From: Entonaema liquescens
Lineage: Eukaryota > Ascomycota > Sordariomycetes > Xylariales > Xylariaceae
Reading direction: 5' to 3'
NCBI GenBank assembly: GCA_902805475.1
Contig: CADCSX010000012.1
Coordinates: 496,001-560,000 of the forward strand
Length of the DNA: 64,000 nucleotides
This document shows positions 45,003 through 57,500 of this stretch, in pieces; positions within the stretch are counted from its first letter, which is position 1, and every line of letters begins with the position of its first letter. A program made the position numbers and the translations under genes. Below the pieces are notes generated by a model. That model saw nothing but the letters and a program-made list of their open reading frames with translations. It was not told the origin of the DNA and did no database searches.

Positions 45003-48000
45003 TTACTGCCTTAGGGCAGCGGCATCGTCGTCTTCGTCGACGCCTGGTGTAGACCCAGAGGTCGGCGTTCCCCCTTGGTTGAAAGCCGCAGGGTTGGCAC
45101 CCGTAGGTGGTTTCGCGCTCTGCTTCTTGGCAGCCAGCGTTGCGCGGCGCTTGGCCACGGCTGTATTCATGGAGCCAGACGCCCACCGTGCTATTGGATG
45201 TTAGTAACTTGCATGTTTGGTCAAAATACGGGTTTGAATGCGAGGGTCTCAGACATACCTTTCATTGAGAATGACATCTTTTCGGACTTGGTCATGGAAT
45301 TGTAGTCCTTGTTGGGGTCTGCGCCAATCTCTCCGTCGGGAGTGTTAGGCTCAGCGAATCCATTACTACCATTATCGCTATTAGAATTCCCGTTGATGGT
45401 ATTGTTGGTGGGGTTAGGAGCTATGTTCGAGGGCGCTAGCGGCGGTGTGCTAAGAGCAGGCGCTGGGGCAGGATGCTGATTCTTCACCTTGAATTTAATC
45501 TTCGTAGGTGGTTTGGGTGCCGGAGGCGACTTCTGTTCTGCTTGCTGTATGGGAGCGGGCTCTGGGGCAGGTGTGAGGTCTTCAATCTTGGTCTGCACTT
45601 TCTTGGGGGCGCGTTTAGTACGCTTGGGTTTAGGCTCCTCAATAAAATCGTCATCATTGATATCGTTGGTGAACTTTCTTTGGCGTTTCTCACGGAGTTG
45701 ATAGTTACTTGTGGACGCCACTGTATCAGCTGTCGCGGTAGATGATGCGGTGGGAGGACGAGGTTCCTCGGCATGATTATTCGTAGAAGTGACTGTCTTG
45801 GGAGTTGCAGACTTGAAGGATCCAGATGGGATATCGGATTTTCGAGAGTTCGTTCGACGGGCCGATTTTGAGGGTGTCACAGGCTCTGCACCATTAGGCA
45901 CATTGTCTTCCTCCATCTCTTCTGCAACCGCGGTGGCATTTGCAGGAGCCTTACGTTTACGTTTGCGAGGCTGTTCTTCCTCTGCAGCTTCCTCTTCAAG
46001 CTCTCTCTTAAAAGAGAGCACTGACTCGGGTTTGGCTTCTACATTGAGCTGAAGAGTCGGCTCTGCGGTAGACTTAGTCTTAGGTCCGGATTTGGCTTGG
46101 GGCTTGGCCGCTGTCTTGGCTTGCGCTTTGGGGCGCGAGTTGATAATTGGTTGGGGATCAGCATTGGGTTCTTCGTGAACTGGCTCGGGAGCCGGAGTAG
46201 GATGAGATTCCGGTACCGGGACGGGATTCTTGCGAGGTCTGCCGCCCTTTCCTTTCTTCTTGGGCTCTTTCTCGGCCGGCTCGAGCGCGACATTCGGCGC
46301 GCTAGTAATCTGAGCCTGAGGTTGAGGCTGGATTTGATGTTGTTGCTGATCACCATTTTCTTGTGCTTGTGCACCACGACGTCCTCGGCGCTGAGTTGGA
46401 GCTGGGGTAGAGCCTCTGCTAGCGGCTTCACCTTCATTGAACCTCTCTGGTGCCTTTCTAGTTCGCTTTCCTGGCAAGATATTGGGATCTTCCGCCTCAG
46501 CCGCCTTAGCGGTCTGTTTAGGCCTTTCACGAAGACGCCCGTGACGACCCAAGCCTGTTCGTTGCGCAATGGGGTCCTGCTTGCCCACCCTGTCTGCCCT
46601 GGGGTCATACTCGAATCCGTAGACGTTGGCCATTATTCTATCTTGCTGTCGGGCATAAGCAACTTCCGGCTCTGTGGTGTCTTTGGCTCTGACACCCTTG
46701 ATAATGAAATCTTTCTGAAGCGGGTTCGCATTGGGGTCTCTAGCAACGGTAGCCTTGAAGCGGCGGTTGAAGGCTTCCTCTTCTTTATGGTAGCGAATTG
46801 AATTATCGTAATCGTCTGTCCACTTTCGTAGTTCTTTGAACTCCTCCTGCCATGCTTCGAGAGCCTTGTTCGTAACTTCGACTCTTCGGTAGAGCTCCTT
46901 GGGGGATAAAGACTTGATGTCTTTGAACAGATCAGTGAATTCAGCTGCCTCTCTGGTCTGCTTGAAGCGAAACTGCTTCATATCTGCTGACTGTGTACCA
47001 GGTGCCTCTAATTCTGCAGCAGGCGAATTTGCGGCGGTATCGGCTGGCGTACCCTCGACAGCTGCATCTTCTTCAGCAGCAACCACTTCTGCGCTGTCTT
47101 CTAGTTCCAGGCCGGTTTCGAGATCCGCTCCGGGATTGACTTCAGCGCCTGTGTTAGCTTCAGCATCCGCACTAGGATCGGCTTCATCGGGGATGGGATC
47201 AGCCTCGATGTCGGCCTCGGGCTCTGCCTCATCATCCTGGTAATCCGGGTAGTAGACGAAATAACCATTGAGGTATGGAGTGAGATGGTCTAATAAGTCA
47301 GGTATATCTTCTTCCGCGTCGTTATCTTGCTCTTGGGTCTCATCTTCATTCACGACCGTGGCTTCAGACTGAGATTCTTGTAGCTTAGGGTGAATCTCAC
47401 TTAGCGCGGTATACTGCGAAAGTTGCGAAGGTTGAGAGGGCTCTGAAGGAGCTGAAGGTCCTAAAGGCTCGGAGGTACCAGAGGGCTTCGAGGATTGTGA
47501 GGGTTCCGAAGACATGGATGTAGCAACGGAAATGTTAGGAATGGGAGCCTTAGTCTCATTATTTGAGGAGCCAGAGCTGGTGCGTCTAAGCGTCGACTCG
47601 TCCAACTCTCTGTTGCGGCGTCCACCAACTTCGATGGTGTCTCGCACTTCCACGTCATCCATCTGCTGTTCCGGAACATAAGTCTGCGGCTCTGTTGTAG
47701 ACTTTCTAGTGTTACGTTTGCGAGATGATGACGGCTGAGGTTGCTCAGAAGCTCGTCTGCTAGTGCGAACTTCCAAATCTTCGTTCACCTCATTCTCATT
47801 AGGAGCAATGTCAGTCTTCCGTCTCTTTAACGTGCGGGTGGCACTAGGGGTGGATTTTGCACCGTAGCTCTCAATGTCGTCAAGCTGGTCAAAGGTGTAA
47901 TCTACACGGGGACGCTTTCTCAAGGAGCGCCCTCCTTTGCTGGCGGAATCTTCTGGCATAGTACCGGCGCTATCGATATTGCGAGCGCGCATCCGGGTTT

Positions 48001-48178
48001 CTCTAGAAGCGGAAGGGCTAGGAGTCTCTGGAGTGGTGAAAGAAAAAGAAGATGCTGCGGATGAAGGTTGCTGCATAGGTTGCTCGGATGAGTTATGAGG
48101 TGATGAGGTAACGGGAAGGGCAGTGGGAAAAGTAGAGCTCTTCCGACTTCTTCCGCGGGGACCGTTAGAAGGGTCCAT
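45003..48178 (-). CDS. Large disordered nuclear protein with AT-hook
   Basis: Exons 48178-45259 and 45190-45003; 68-nt intron (GTATGT, CTAAC, TAG); 1035 aa. Mostly low complexity: Ser/Thr/Arg-rich N-terminus with SRKSS and RSLRKRPRVDYTFDQLDDIE, an acidic Ala/Glu/Asp middle, and repeated basic nuclear-localisation-like clusters. An AT-hook core is at KGKGGRPRKNP, so it probably binds DNA in the nucleus. A folded segment of about 140 residues lies near the centre (FRFKQTREAAEFTDLFKDIK, LYRRVEVTNKALEAWQEEFK, RQQDRIMANVYGFEYDPRAD). The second exon supplies a conserved-looking end, ARWASGSMNTAVAKRRATLA. I do not recognise a named orthologue. Confidence 0.8.
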
Positions 48179-49940
48179 TGCGAAATCTCTCTAATTGAGA
48201 GTTGACGCAGGTTTGTAAGTAGGTACGGTTGTATGTGTAAGTGAAGTATGTATGGGTATGAAGTAAAGGTGAAAGAAGTTTTGGGTCGGAGATTATGTAA
48301 GTGGGGAAAGGCTCAGGATGTTGATGGCTAAAGCGCGCCTTCGCAAATCAACAAGAATAGAAGAAAGTTATGATATAAAATCTTAACCGGCTGCAAATAT
48401 AGTTTCCTATTAGTGCGAGCGTTGTTTTTTTCGCTATACCTTGTTGACAATTGCTTGTTGTTCGTTGCTGGGTGCAGGCTGTAGCTGAAGAAAAATAAGT
48501 GGTTGTATGTAGTAAGGAGGCAATGCTTTTGAAAATTGTACCAGGCCGGGGTTGACTGAATTGCTGGCTGCCGGGGGAAGATGCAGGGACAACAGCACAA
48601 GTCAATAGAACTTGAAGCGTACAATAGTTAAGATTGATGGATTGAATGATAAAGAGGTTGAATGAAGTTTTTGATAAGGTCACTCGATTGTATGCTTAAC
48701 TGGTTGTCAGTAAATGCAGTTGGTACAAATGCAGATGTGCAGTGTGTAAGAGAGACGTGGTGAGAAAAAGGTTGATGAAAGGAGCTGACTTTGGAAGGAG
48801 AACCGAAGTTAATGGCAACGGTAAAGGTTGGAAATCAGTCAAGCTTAGGCGGTCAAAACGCACCTGCTAAGAATCTAAAGCTGTTGCCTTATAAGAATGG
48901 GAAGGAACGACTTTTGAAAGATTGGAAAGTGCAGACTGATTTGGTATTTAGGTATTGAACCGTACTATCCAGCGCTCATCCCGTTGCTCCTGTCGTGACT
49001 GCCAACCTTATTGTTAGGTGCACTGCTAATTTCTCGAGGTTCGGGCTAGTTCAAGCCACAGATGAGATCCCGATTTGGGTATACTAGCCACAATATTTAC
49101 TCCCACTTGCTGGATTTTACTTAAGTACCTTCCCATCTGTAGCCAATGGGATAACACGATTTCTTAAAAGTTCCTTTCTAGCCTACATTTGGATCAGATG
49201 CCCTTGTACCTTCCCTGTCAAGCTGCGGGAGATCACGTAATATACCTTAAGTACATCACTTGAGCAATTGCCTTATGTACCTAAGGTGGTACCTGAATAC
49301 ATTAGGTACACATTTATACCTACCTAGGTAGGTAGGTACGTGCACCAATACCTGGGTACCAATGGTTCGTGTGTTGCTGCCACTGGTCCGTTGACCCCCG
49401 TTTAGTGACGACAAGTTCCTTAATGGGGACCTGGCCAAAGCTTTCCTTATCCCGTCTTCTTTCCCGAAACCGAAACCTTTCACGGACTGGTGATACTGAT
49501 CCCATACCATACTATCACATACATACCTAACATATATCACATGTCATATTGAACTGTCCATTTTCCCTATCCTTTTATTGACGTAGCATCCCATCAATCC
49601 TTTATGAGAAATACTCGATATAGTATCTCTTTTCCAGTTGTTGAAATAGTGTTTGCTGCATCTTGCCAACGAGTATCCCCATAAACAGTTGCAGACGAAC
49701 CCGCTCATATTATTGGTTCCCCGCGGCCCTGCATACATACACATATGTACAAGGCCATAGCGAATCATAGTCGGGTCCCTGTATACATCTAGTTGGAATT
49801 CCAATAGCTCTCTCTGTAGCCTATTTCTTAGCTCCGAAACCCTCAGGTATCTTCCACATCCTATTTCTTGATCGCAATCCGCAGTCATTAGCGATCCCCC
49901 TCTAATAAAGGCGTCTCCCCCACTACGATAACTACACATT
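48179..49940. other. 1.8-kb divergent spacer with dense TACCTAGGTA motifs
   Basis: Between the AT-hook gene (-) and the MTC1-like gene (+). At 49268-49360 the sequence is packed with GGTACC, TACCTAGGTA and TAGGTAGGTA units. No coding feature. Confidence 0.5.
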
Positions 49941-51569
49941 ATGGCAGCAAAGCGGTCAAAGGAATCTGCCGACGATGGATTAAATGAGCTGTTTGAGGGC
50001 ATCGACGAGAGCGTAGTTAAGAAGCCTGTTGGTAAATCCAAGCCGGCTCCTTCTAAGACTCGAGGCGACAAGCTTAAAAAGGACATTCCTGGACTTGCTG
50101 AATTGGAAGACGAGCTTGGCGAAGAACCCGTCCGACCCCATACACCTCGCGTCAAAGAGACATCTACCAAGGCACCCATTAAGCGAACCAGCACGGCAAC
50201 ACCCCCGCCCGGCGCTTCTCGACAATCCGAAGACAAGTCAGCCAACGTCGCACGCAAGTCCGTCGATAGCACTCGCTCCCTCCATTCCAGCCTTACCCCT
50301 AGTGCCACCAGCTCTGATCTTCAGGATGCTGAGAAGAAGGGCTCAGCCGAGCAGACAGCACAAGCTTCTGGTGGTGGTTGGTGGGGTGGAATATTCGCTA
50401 CAGCCAGCGCTACGGCGAACGCAGCTATGAAGCAAGCCGAGGCTGCCTACAAGGAGATCCAGCAGAATGAGGAAGCCAAAAAATGGGCTGATCAGGTTAG
50501 AGGAAATGTTGGAGCATTGAAAGGTCTAGGTACGTATTTAAAAGCGATGCCTGTGAAGATGCATTGAATTGACAATTTTGATTATAGGCGATGGTATTCG
50601 TCACCACGCTCTGCCGACCTTCGCCAATATTCTACACACGCTGGCCCCGCCCATTTCCTCACACGAGCGCCTACTCATCCACATCACCCATGACATTGTT
50701 GGCTACCCGTCGCTTGACCCTCTTATTCACGACGTCTTTAGCCGGGTCATGTCGCAAGTCGAGGGCGGCGACCTACTCGTCATCCAGCGGGGCCATGAAA
50801 ACACTGCTCGACGATCTTCGGATGCCTTCTACAAGGGATCTTCTAACTCCGCCGGCTGGCGCGATGGTCCCTGGTGGAGGCAAGTGGATTCGCCCGCGAC
50901 CTAGGAGCAGTCAAAGGTCTAGTTGAGGGAACGAAGCTTTGCCGCGTCAGTGCTGAGAGTTACGCTCATGACTACTTTGCGGCGAGTGGTGGTGTCACCG
51001 GTGCGCAGAAGCGTGCTTTAGAGCCCGTGAGCGAGGAAAACCCTGTTCGAACCAGTGATATCTTCCTAGCCGTCCAGCCCATCATCGTAGATGCAGACCC
51101 GGCCCTTTTCGCTGGTAGTACAGCGGGCGAGGCAGAGAAGGAACCCAGCGCTGTCGCTGACGACAGCGACGCGGACCCTCACGTCTGCTTTGCAGTGTAC
51201 GTCCTGGACCCGATCCACGACATCATATACAGCACCGTGAGCCAGCACATTCCCGCCAAGTGGATCCGCTGGCTAGATGCGCCGGCACCCCTGACGCCCG
51301 CCAGCGGCGACAGCGAGCAGCCCGGACAAGAGAGCGTGAATGTACCAGACGAGATCCGCGAGATCGTGGAGAGCGGTGGCGTGGACCCGCGCGAATGGGT
51401 CGCGGAGTGGGTTGAGGAGGCTCTCAGCTTGAGTATTGGCGTTGTTGCCCAGCGGTATGTAGCGCGCCGGATGGGCGTCGGTGAAGGCGGTCTTGGAAAG
51501 GGGAAGCAGAAGGTCGAGGCGGTAATTCAAGAGGGTGGGGGTGAGGCAGCTAGAGCCGGGCTTATCTAA
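49941..51569 (+). CDS. MTC1-like protein (DUF5427 family), one apparent frameshift
   Basis: Exons 49941-50529 and 50588-51569 (58-nt intron), about 523 aa if one base is missing. N-terminus MAAKRSKESADDGLNELFEG, then a disordered Ser/Thr/Pro/Lys region and the family hallmark ASGGGWWGGIFATASATANA with the helix AAYKEIQQNEEAKKWADQVR. Second-exon signatures: ILHTLAPPISSHERLLIHIT, GDLLVIQRG, GWRDGPWW, then GAVKGLVEGTKLCRVSAESY, and WIRWLDAPAPLTP. In yeast the family member MTC1 affects telomere capping and Golgi/COPI traffic; its molecular role is unclear. Between WWRQVD and LGAVKG the frame moves from phase 1 to phase 0 within 50887-50902, with no GT...AG intron; one missing C would explain it. 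Confidence 0.8.
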
Positions 51570-52295
51570 AGATGGGACGAGTTGCAATGAAGCGGGACGG
51601 GCTAGCAAGATATGTGTAGGTAGGTAATCAGCTGCGCGTTGTTCTGCGGTCTTATTTTCTGGTGCTGCTTCCTATGGAGTTACGATGGTTGAATCTAGCA
51701 CTCGATTTCTCGTCACACTTGGAACTATGCTGGCTAAGTATTATTATATATATGAAGGGATGTGGTAATATATGATATCAATTTTGGGTATTTTATGGGA
51801 GACCAATTTGAATGTTCTGTGTATAGGTACTAGGTATGCCTATGAAATGATGCGGATTAGAAAGCTGGAAGCTGGGTTAAGTCAGCCTTTTGATAGCACG
51901 CGATACAATTTCATATGTTCCCGTTAAAGGAGGATAAACTGCTACATAAATAAATGGACTGAGGTGCAATCAATATCGTATGCGAACTTTTCGTCCTTGT
52001 ACCCGTCTGCTTTAAATTAACTTAATACTAGTTTAGTGAAGATAACTGAAAATATTGAACTACGAAAAGACCCCTTAAAACCAGCCCCTATCCTGATCTT
52101 ATTCACTACGACTAAAAGATCTGGGTAACCAAGTCAAACTCACTTATAAAGGCATTTACAACAAGTATTCATACTATATGGTCTAGATAGCTACCTAGGC
52201 ACCCATACTAACCGGTCTACCCTAATGACTTTAGCCAAAACCTGTCTTTCTAGATCAATTGTGGCCACGTTATAGCTAAATCTCTCCGTAGACTA
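51570..52295. other. Convergent intergenic region, no gene seen
   Basis: Shared 3' flank of the MTC1-like gene and malic enzyme. AT-rich, no coding feature. Confidence 0.45.
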
Positions 52296-54538
52296 CTACT
52301 TCCTCGCAGCCTTATCCTCCACCTTCTCCAGACTCCCCACAACCTTCAACTCAGCCTTCGCCGCACGGCTCGCGCCCTGCGGCTCAACGCGCTTCAGCGG
52401 GCGATACACCGGGTCCCACATCTGCTCTCTGATCCACTCGTCCAGCTCGGAGGGATCCTTCGGGATCCCCTTCTCCAGCGCGACGCCGTCTTCGACCGCG
52501 GCGAGGATGACCTGCCGCGCGACGCGCACGCTCACGGCGCGCACGTGCTCGACGCCGGGGAGCAGCGGCGCGGTGTCGTCTCGCAGCGCGGGGCTCAGGT
52601 CCGCGACGCCGTGGACCGCGGCCACGAGCATCTTGTCGGTGACTTTGGACGCGCGGGAGAGCACGGCGCCGAGCCCGATGCCCGGGAACACGACCGAGTT
52701 GTTGCACTCGGCGACTTCGATCTCGACTTCCGAGCCGTCTTTACCCCAGTGGCCTTTTACGGGCTTGAAGGGCGATCCGGTGGCTACGAGGGCTTTTCCG
52801 TCGGTCCATTTGAGAATGTCCTCGGGCACGGCTTCGTGCAGTCTGGTTGGGTTGGATAGGGGCAGGATGACAGGGCGTTCTGTGCCTTTGGCCATTTCCT
52901 TGATGACTTCTTCCGTAAAGGACTTAGGGACTGTGGATGTCCCGATGAGCACATTCGGGTGGATTTCTTTGATAACGGATACCAGGGAGCCTTCTTTCCC
53001 GTCCCATTCAGATGCCTCCTTAGCGTAAGCTTGTTGGCCGTGGTCGAGTTCGGTTTTGGTGGTAAGGAGGCCGGGCTTGTCAATCAGCCTATTATAAGCG
53101 TTAATGTTGTATCATATAGACGAATGAGACTAAATATATTGTAAATCGCCGCAGAATCTTGTACTTACCAGATTTGCTTCGCCGCCTCTTCCTTGCTAAT
53201 TCCCTTTTCGGTGGCGATAGCATCACGGACTTGATCGGCAATACCCACGCCAGCAGTCCCAGCACCAAAGATGACCATTTTTGTGTCCTGGAGTTTCTGC
53301 TTGCTCACGTGTAGTCCAGCCATAATGGCAGCTAGGGTCACACATCCGGTGCCCTGGACGTCATCGTTGAAGCAGGGGATCTCAGGTCTATAATGGTCCA
53401 AGATACGACGAGCTAAAACAAATTGAGTTTGCGGACTCACTCTTGTCATGCGAGGTCACTCACCATTCGCTAAGCCAAAGTCTTCAAAGTGGATATAAGC
53501 ACGAGGGAATAGTTTACGAGCAGACTTAACAAATTCATCGACGAGCTTGTCGTATTTCTCCCCTCGTTCCCGTTTCTGGCGTAGACCGAGGTACAAGTCG
53601 TCATTAAGGAGGTTCTCATTGTCTGTTCCACAATCTAGAACAACTGGTAACGTCCGATTAGGATGGATTCCCGCGCAGAGGGTAGTAAGCGCGAGCTTCG
53701 CCACCGAGATCAGAATTCCGCCCACGCCTTGGTCTCCTATGCCCAGGATTTCTTCTCCATCTAAGTTGAAAGAATATTAATATCACACCTATAGAGCAAA
53801 CATGATGTCTCCTTTCGTCAATTCCGAATACGTACCTGTGACGACGATATAGTCGATATCCTCGGGTCTTCCCCATTGAGCCAAGTCATGCGAGACCCTA
53901 TCAATATCATTGATATTCAGGAAGCACCCCTCAGGTCGTCGGAACAATCGGGAGAAGTTTTGAATTGCATCACCCTCGGTTGGCGTATATACAACACTGA
54001 ACATCTCTTTCAAGTGGTCTTGTATAAGCTGCATGTCATTAGTATAGTGGTTTTTTATAATTATGGACAAGTTGAAACAGTTCAGTAGGTAAGTGACATT
54101 TTCATGGGGACATAGCGAGGCTGACAAGTAATAGACATCGGAATGGTAGCAACATAATATTACCTTGAAATATAAAACCAAATTCTGCTCCTTCAACGAC
54201 GTTAAAAATGTGTTCTTGGCCAGGTCATCTTGTCTGGAGATGTATTGCTGGTATGCACGCTCTACTTGCTGCTCAAGAGTCTGAATGCTGGCAGGTAAAA
54301 GGCCAGTAAGATTGAACTCGCGCCTCTCCTCAGCCGAGTGTGCCGAACCACGGTTGAAGTATGGTGTATTCAATAAGACAGTCCCGGAAACAGCGCATTC
54401 TATCGGACCGCTCGTGCTCAGCGGGAGGTGCGAAAACTTGGATTTGGTATCCGCCGGCATCCTAGATGTGGTTGAGAAGGCCACGTAATTATGGTATTGA
54501 CGCCTCAATGATCGCAAGAATGGGCGGGTGAGATACAT
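52296..54538 (-). CDS. MAE1: NAD-type malic enzyme, probably mitochondrial
   Basis: Oxidatively decarboxylates malate to pyruvate. Exons 54538-54164, 54028-53836, 53760-53464, 53412-53169, 53088-52296; 633 aa. The Arg-rich start (MYLTRPFLRSLRRQYHNYVA, then FSTTSRM) looks like a mitochondrial presequence. Malic-enzyme domain: FNLTGLLPASIQTLEQQVER, FSVVYTPTEGDAIQNFSRLF, then GEEILGIGDQGVGGILI and HFEDFGLAN; divalent-metal and catalytic region CFNDDVQGTGCVTLAA; NAD-binding loop VIFGAGTAGVGIADQV; and LSNPTRLHEAVPEDILKWTD near the substrate site. Splice sites and phases all agree. The coding strand of the last exon is GC-rich. NAD rather than NADP preference is inferred from similarity of layout, not from a diagnostic residue. 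Confidence 0.93.
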
Positions 54539-57500
54539 TAAAAATTATTGGAACAATAAGTCACAGAATAAAACATGAGCAGTAAAAAGCCATACACCAT
54601 AAGATTCGTTACACCACGGATATAGACAAGTTTGATAAACGAAAAGACTTCCATATACATTCGAGAATGGCACGTAAAGAGCTCATTCGCACATGCAAGC
54701 TGCAATTGTGCAGAATTTAGGTACAACGATGAGAGTAAACATATGTGTAGTGACGTCGTCCAACGTCCCGACGAAGGGGTGACGAATGAAATCCGTTCTG
54801 CTGGGGCGGGGATCACCATTGGACCGAACCTAGTTGGAACTAAGGCTAGAAGCGGTGGACTGAGAGGTAACACGAAAAGCCGAGATGTCGGAGCTCCTGG
54901 AGCCTCGCTCACGTAGAAGACTGTAACGTAAGTACAAGATGAGCATGGACTATGATGGACCGTATTTATTTAGTCTTGCAGCGAATTAGTTTATACGGAC
55001 GATGCGAGCACCGTCCGCCCTTTATCTCCAAGCCCTCTCAGGACCACGACGCAAGACGCATCACGGAAATAAGATCATTCGGGTGAAAGACTCGTAGGAT
55101 GGTTCAGTGGCTGGAGTAAGGTCTGCTGCGTCATTTAATTTCACATCAAATGAGAGGATACAAACCTATTTGGGATACATCTTGATTTTTCATGTGTTTG
55201 TCTTTTCTGTTAGTGAGTGCCGCTGACAGCATCTTGCAATACAGATGATAGAGCTGAAGTAGTAATAAGTGTAAGAAGCACTGAAGAGAAATTTTCAAAA
55301 CGAGTTAAAAGGTTGCTCTAAAATGTGCACGGGCCATATGCGAATGAGTGGGCCTGTCAGCCAGTTGGTAAATAGACCAACGGACCGCCAGGACATATTC
55401 GTCAGGGGTAGAGGGTTTCTCCTATCGCGAAGTTCAAGATGGGTACTACTTAACTGGTTTATGGCAAGTGTGGTTAGTAGCCAAAGCTTATATATAACTT
55501 GAGTTCTTACTGTGCTACTAAAACCCCTTGAATAGATACATCTAGCACAATCATAAGCCTTTCTCTAGGCAATATACCTAGGTAGACTTTGGAGCAAGAT
55601 CAGTTGGCTTTCCTTGGTGTTATTTGATATTGGTTTAACTAATATCATGATTTTAAGCTATTTATTCGGCTTGTAGTTGTTTTTCGTTTTATACACCGGC
55701 TTTACCTACATTTGGGTATGACGAACTATTACCAACGTTTAACCCTATGGCTAGGTACAACTCGCTTTGACAATTCCCGAAATGTGAAAAGACGTAAATA
55801 TACATCAGAGATGTTCTAGCTTTCATAATTATTATGCTCGTGCGATGTTTATATGGTAGGTCTTAGTTTGTCGAGTTTCAAGATTAATGAGACCGGTCAT
55901 CTACCTAGCTCGAAGGCATAACCTCCCACCGTGAACGATAACTCTGTTCTATGGAAGTTATGCTATTATTGTACAACCTAAATTTCTTGTTTAATCATCA
56001 TTGCTAAAGTCGACACATCACTGCGTCTAGAGTGAAATCGAATCATACTAAAAGCCTTAATGTAGATGCACATCGAACTAGTGATCTCCGAGGGTCGTAT
56101 GAGCACATGTATCATTCAATAACATTGCTTTATTAATACTACTAAACTTAATCACACATCATGCATGGTAAGAGTAGGTATTAATCACTTTATGGCGTAA
56201 CTTTCATATCCTCTGAGGTGGTTATCTCAACCTAATTACCCATCACTATCCTGTAGGTACACTCCCTTAGACAGACTATACCGTATATTGCAATACCGGA
56301 ACTCTAAGCGTTTCCGTAGATAGATAATCTCAAGGTATTCCAATTACTCTCGTATCATTATGGATACATTTCCATGATACCCACCGCTCTCTTATCACGC
56401 ACGGCTGATGAGGGCCTGTCTTGCTGAAAAGGGGGGTAAGACTCGGATTTTTCAAGGGCCACAAGGCTGATGGGCCGTTCCGGCCACAGTTCGAGGAATT
56501 AAACTTGGAGCATTTTGAGAGAAATGAGCTGATATATCTCTCTTTACGAGGCCTCCCTACGCTTGGAATATTGTGCATGACGAGGCTGCATTAGCTTTCA
56601 GCTATGGCGTACCAATCAGATCGCACCGTTCCTATATCATCAATCGACTCTTTGGCTTATTTCTCCAGGACGTCTCGTTTCATCGTAAACAATAGTCATA
56701 AGTCGTCATAACTACCCATGCTCCGAATACTATTTTGTCCGGAGCTTTGTCTCCAAAGGTTTTTGTTGCTGATCATTTATCGGGCGGCTTGTCAGCACTT
56801 GTCTCATATTTGCGGCCCGCGATGAAGATTTTGAATAGCTTCGCTAAAGACAAAGCGCTAAGGTCACGATCGTAATGGGATCATTGGCTCCTTTAAGTGA
56901 GACTTGGAGTTGGTGGCTGGAACTATGCTCTTCTTTTGTTGTTGAATCGGCGGGGCGGCTAAAGTTACCCCTGAAGTAGCCTGGTGGATTAACTTCAATT
57001 TCAAAACGTCGAAGAAAAGTACAAACTATACTAGTTGCAAAGATACTTCTAGCCTTATTCCTGTGAATACAGTTAATGATATCGACTGTCCCTGCTGGCT
57101 CCGAGAAGCTCATAAGGGACGCGCGCTATGTCGGCGAAGACGACGCCTCCATGGAGAATCAGTATTCTCTGCTGATCTACTACGTAGTTTCTAAAGCCAT
57201 GGCGCCCTATTTTGACATTATCGGATCTAGGCATTGATATTCACAAGATTAAGGCAGCTGGTTTCTTTGGTTGATACCTTTACCCCTGACCTCTCCTTGC
57301 ACAATGTTATCTTCTGGGTATTGGCGTACTTGTATCTAGATACGCAAGATACTATACATACCTAGGTAGTTTATTTCCACACCAGCACCTTTAGGACGGA
57401 GGGAAATGATGTGGCATAAATGTATTACTGCTGTTGCGTGATATTTTTCAGACGGCAGAAGTAACCTAAGGGATTATTACCCCTAACCTTAACCACAGCC

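Noticed and set aside
47461..47679. Several long open frames overlapping the AT-hook gene and the malic enzyme in other frames
   Set aside because: They are shadows of GC-rich or repetitive coding sequence; the sense-frame proteins have the conserved domains.
55098..55150. Second possible tRNA (TGGTTCAGTGGCTGG)
   Set aside because: No B-box and no pairing acceptor stem.
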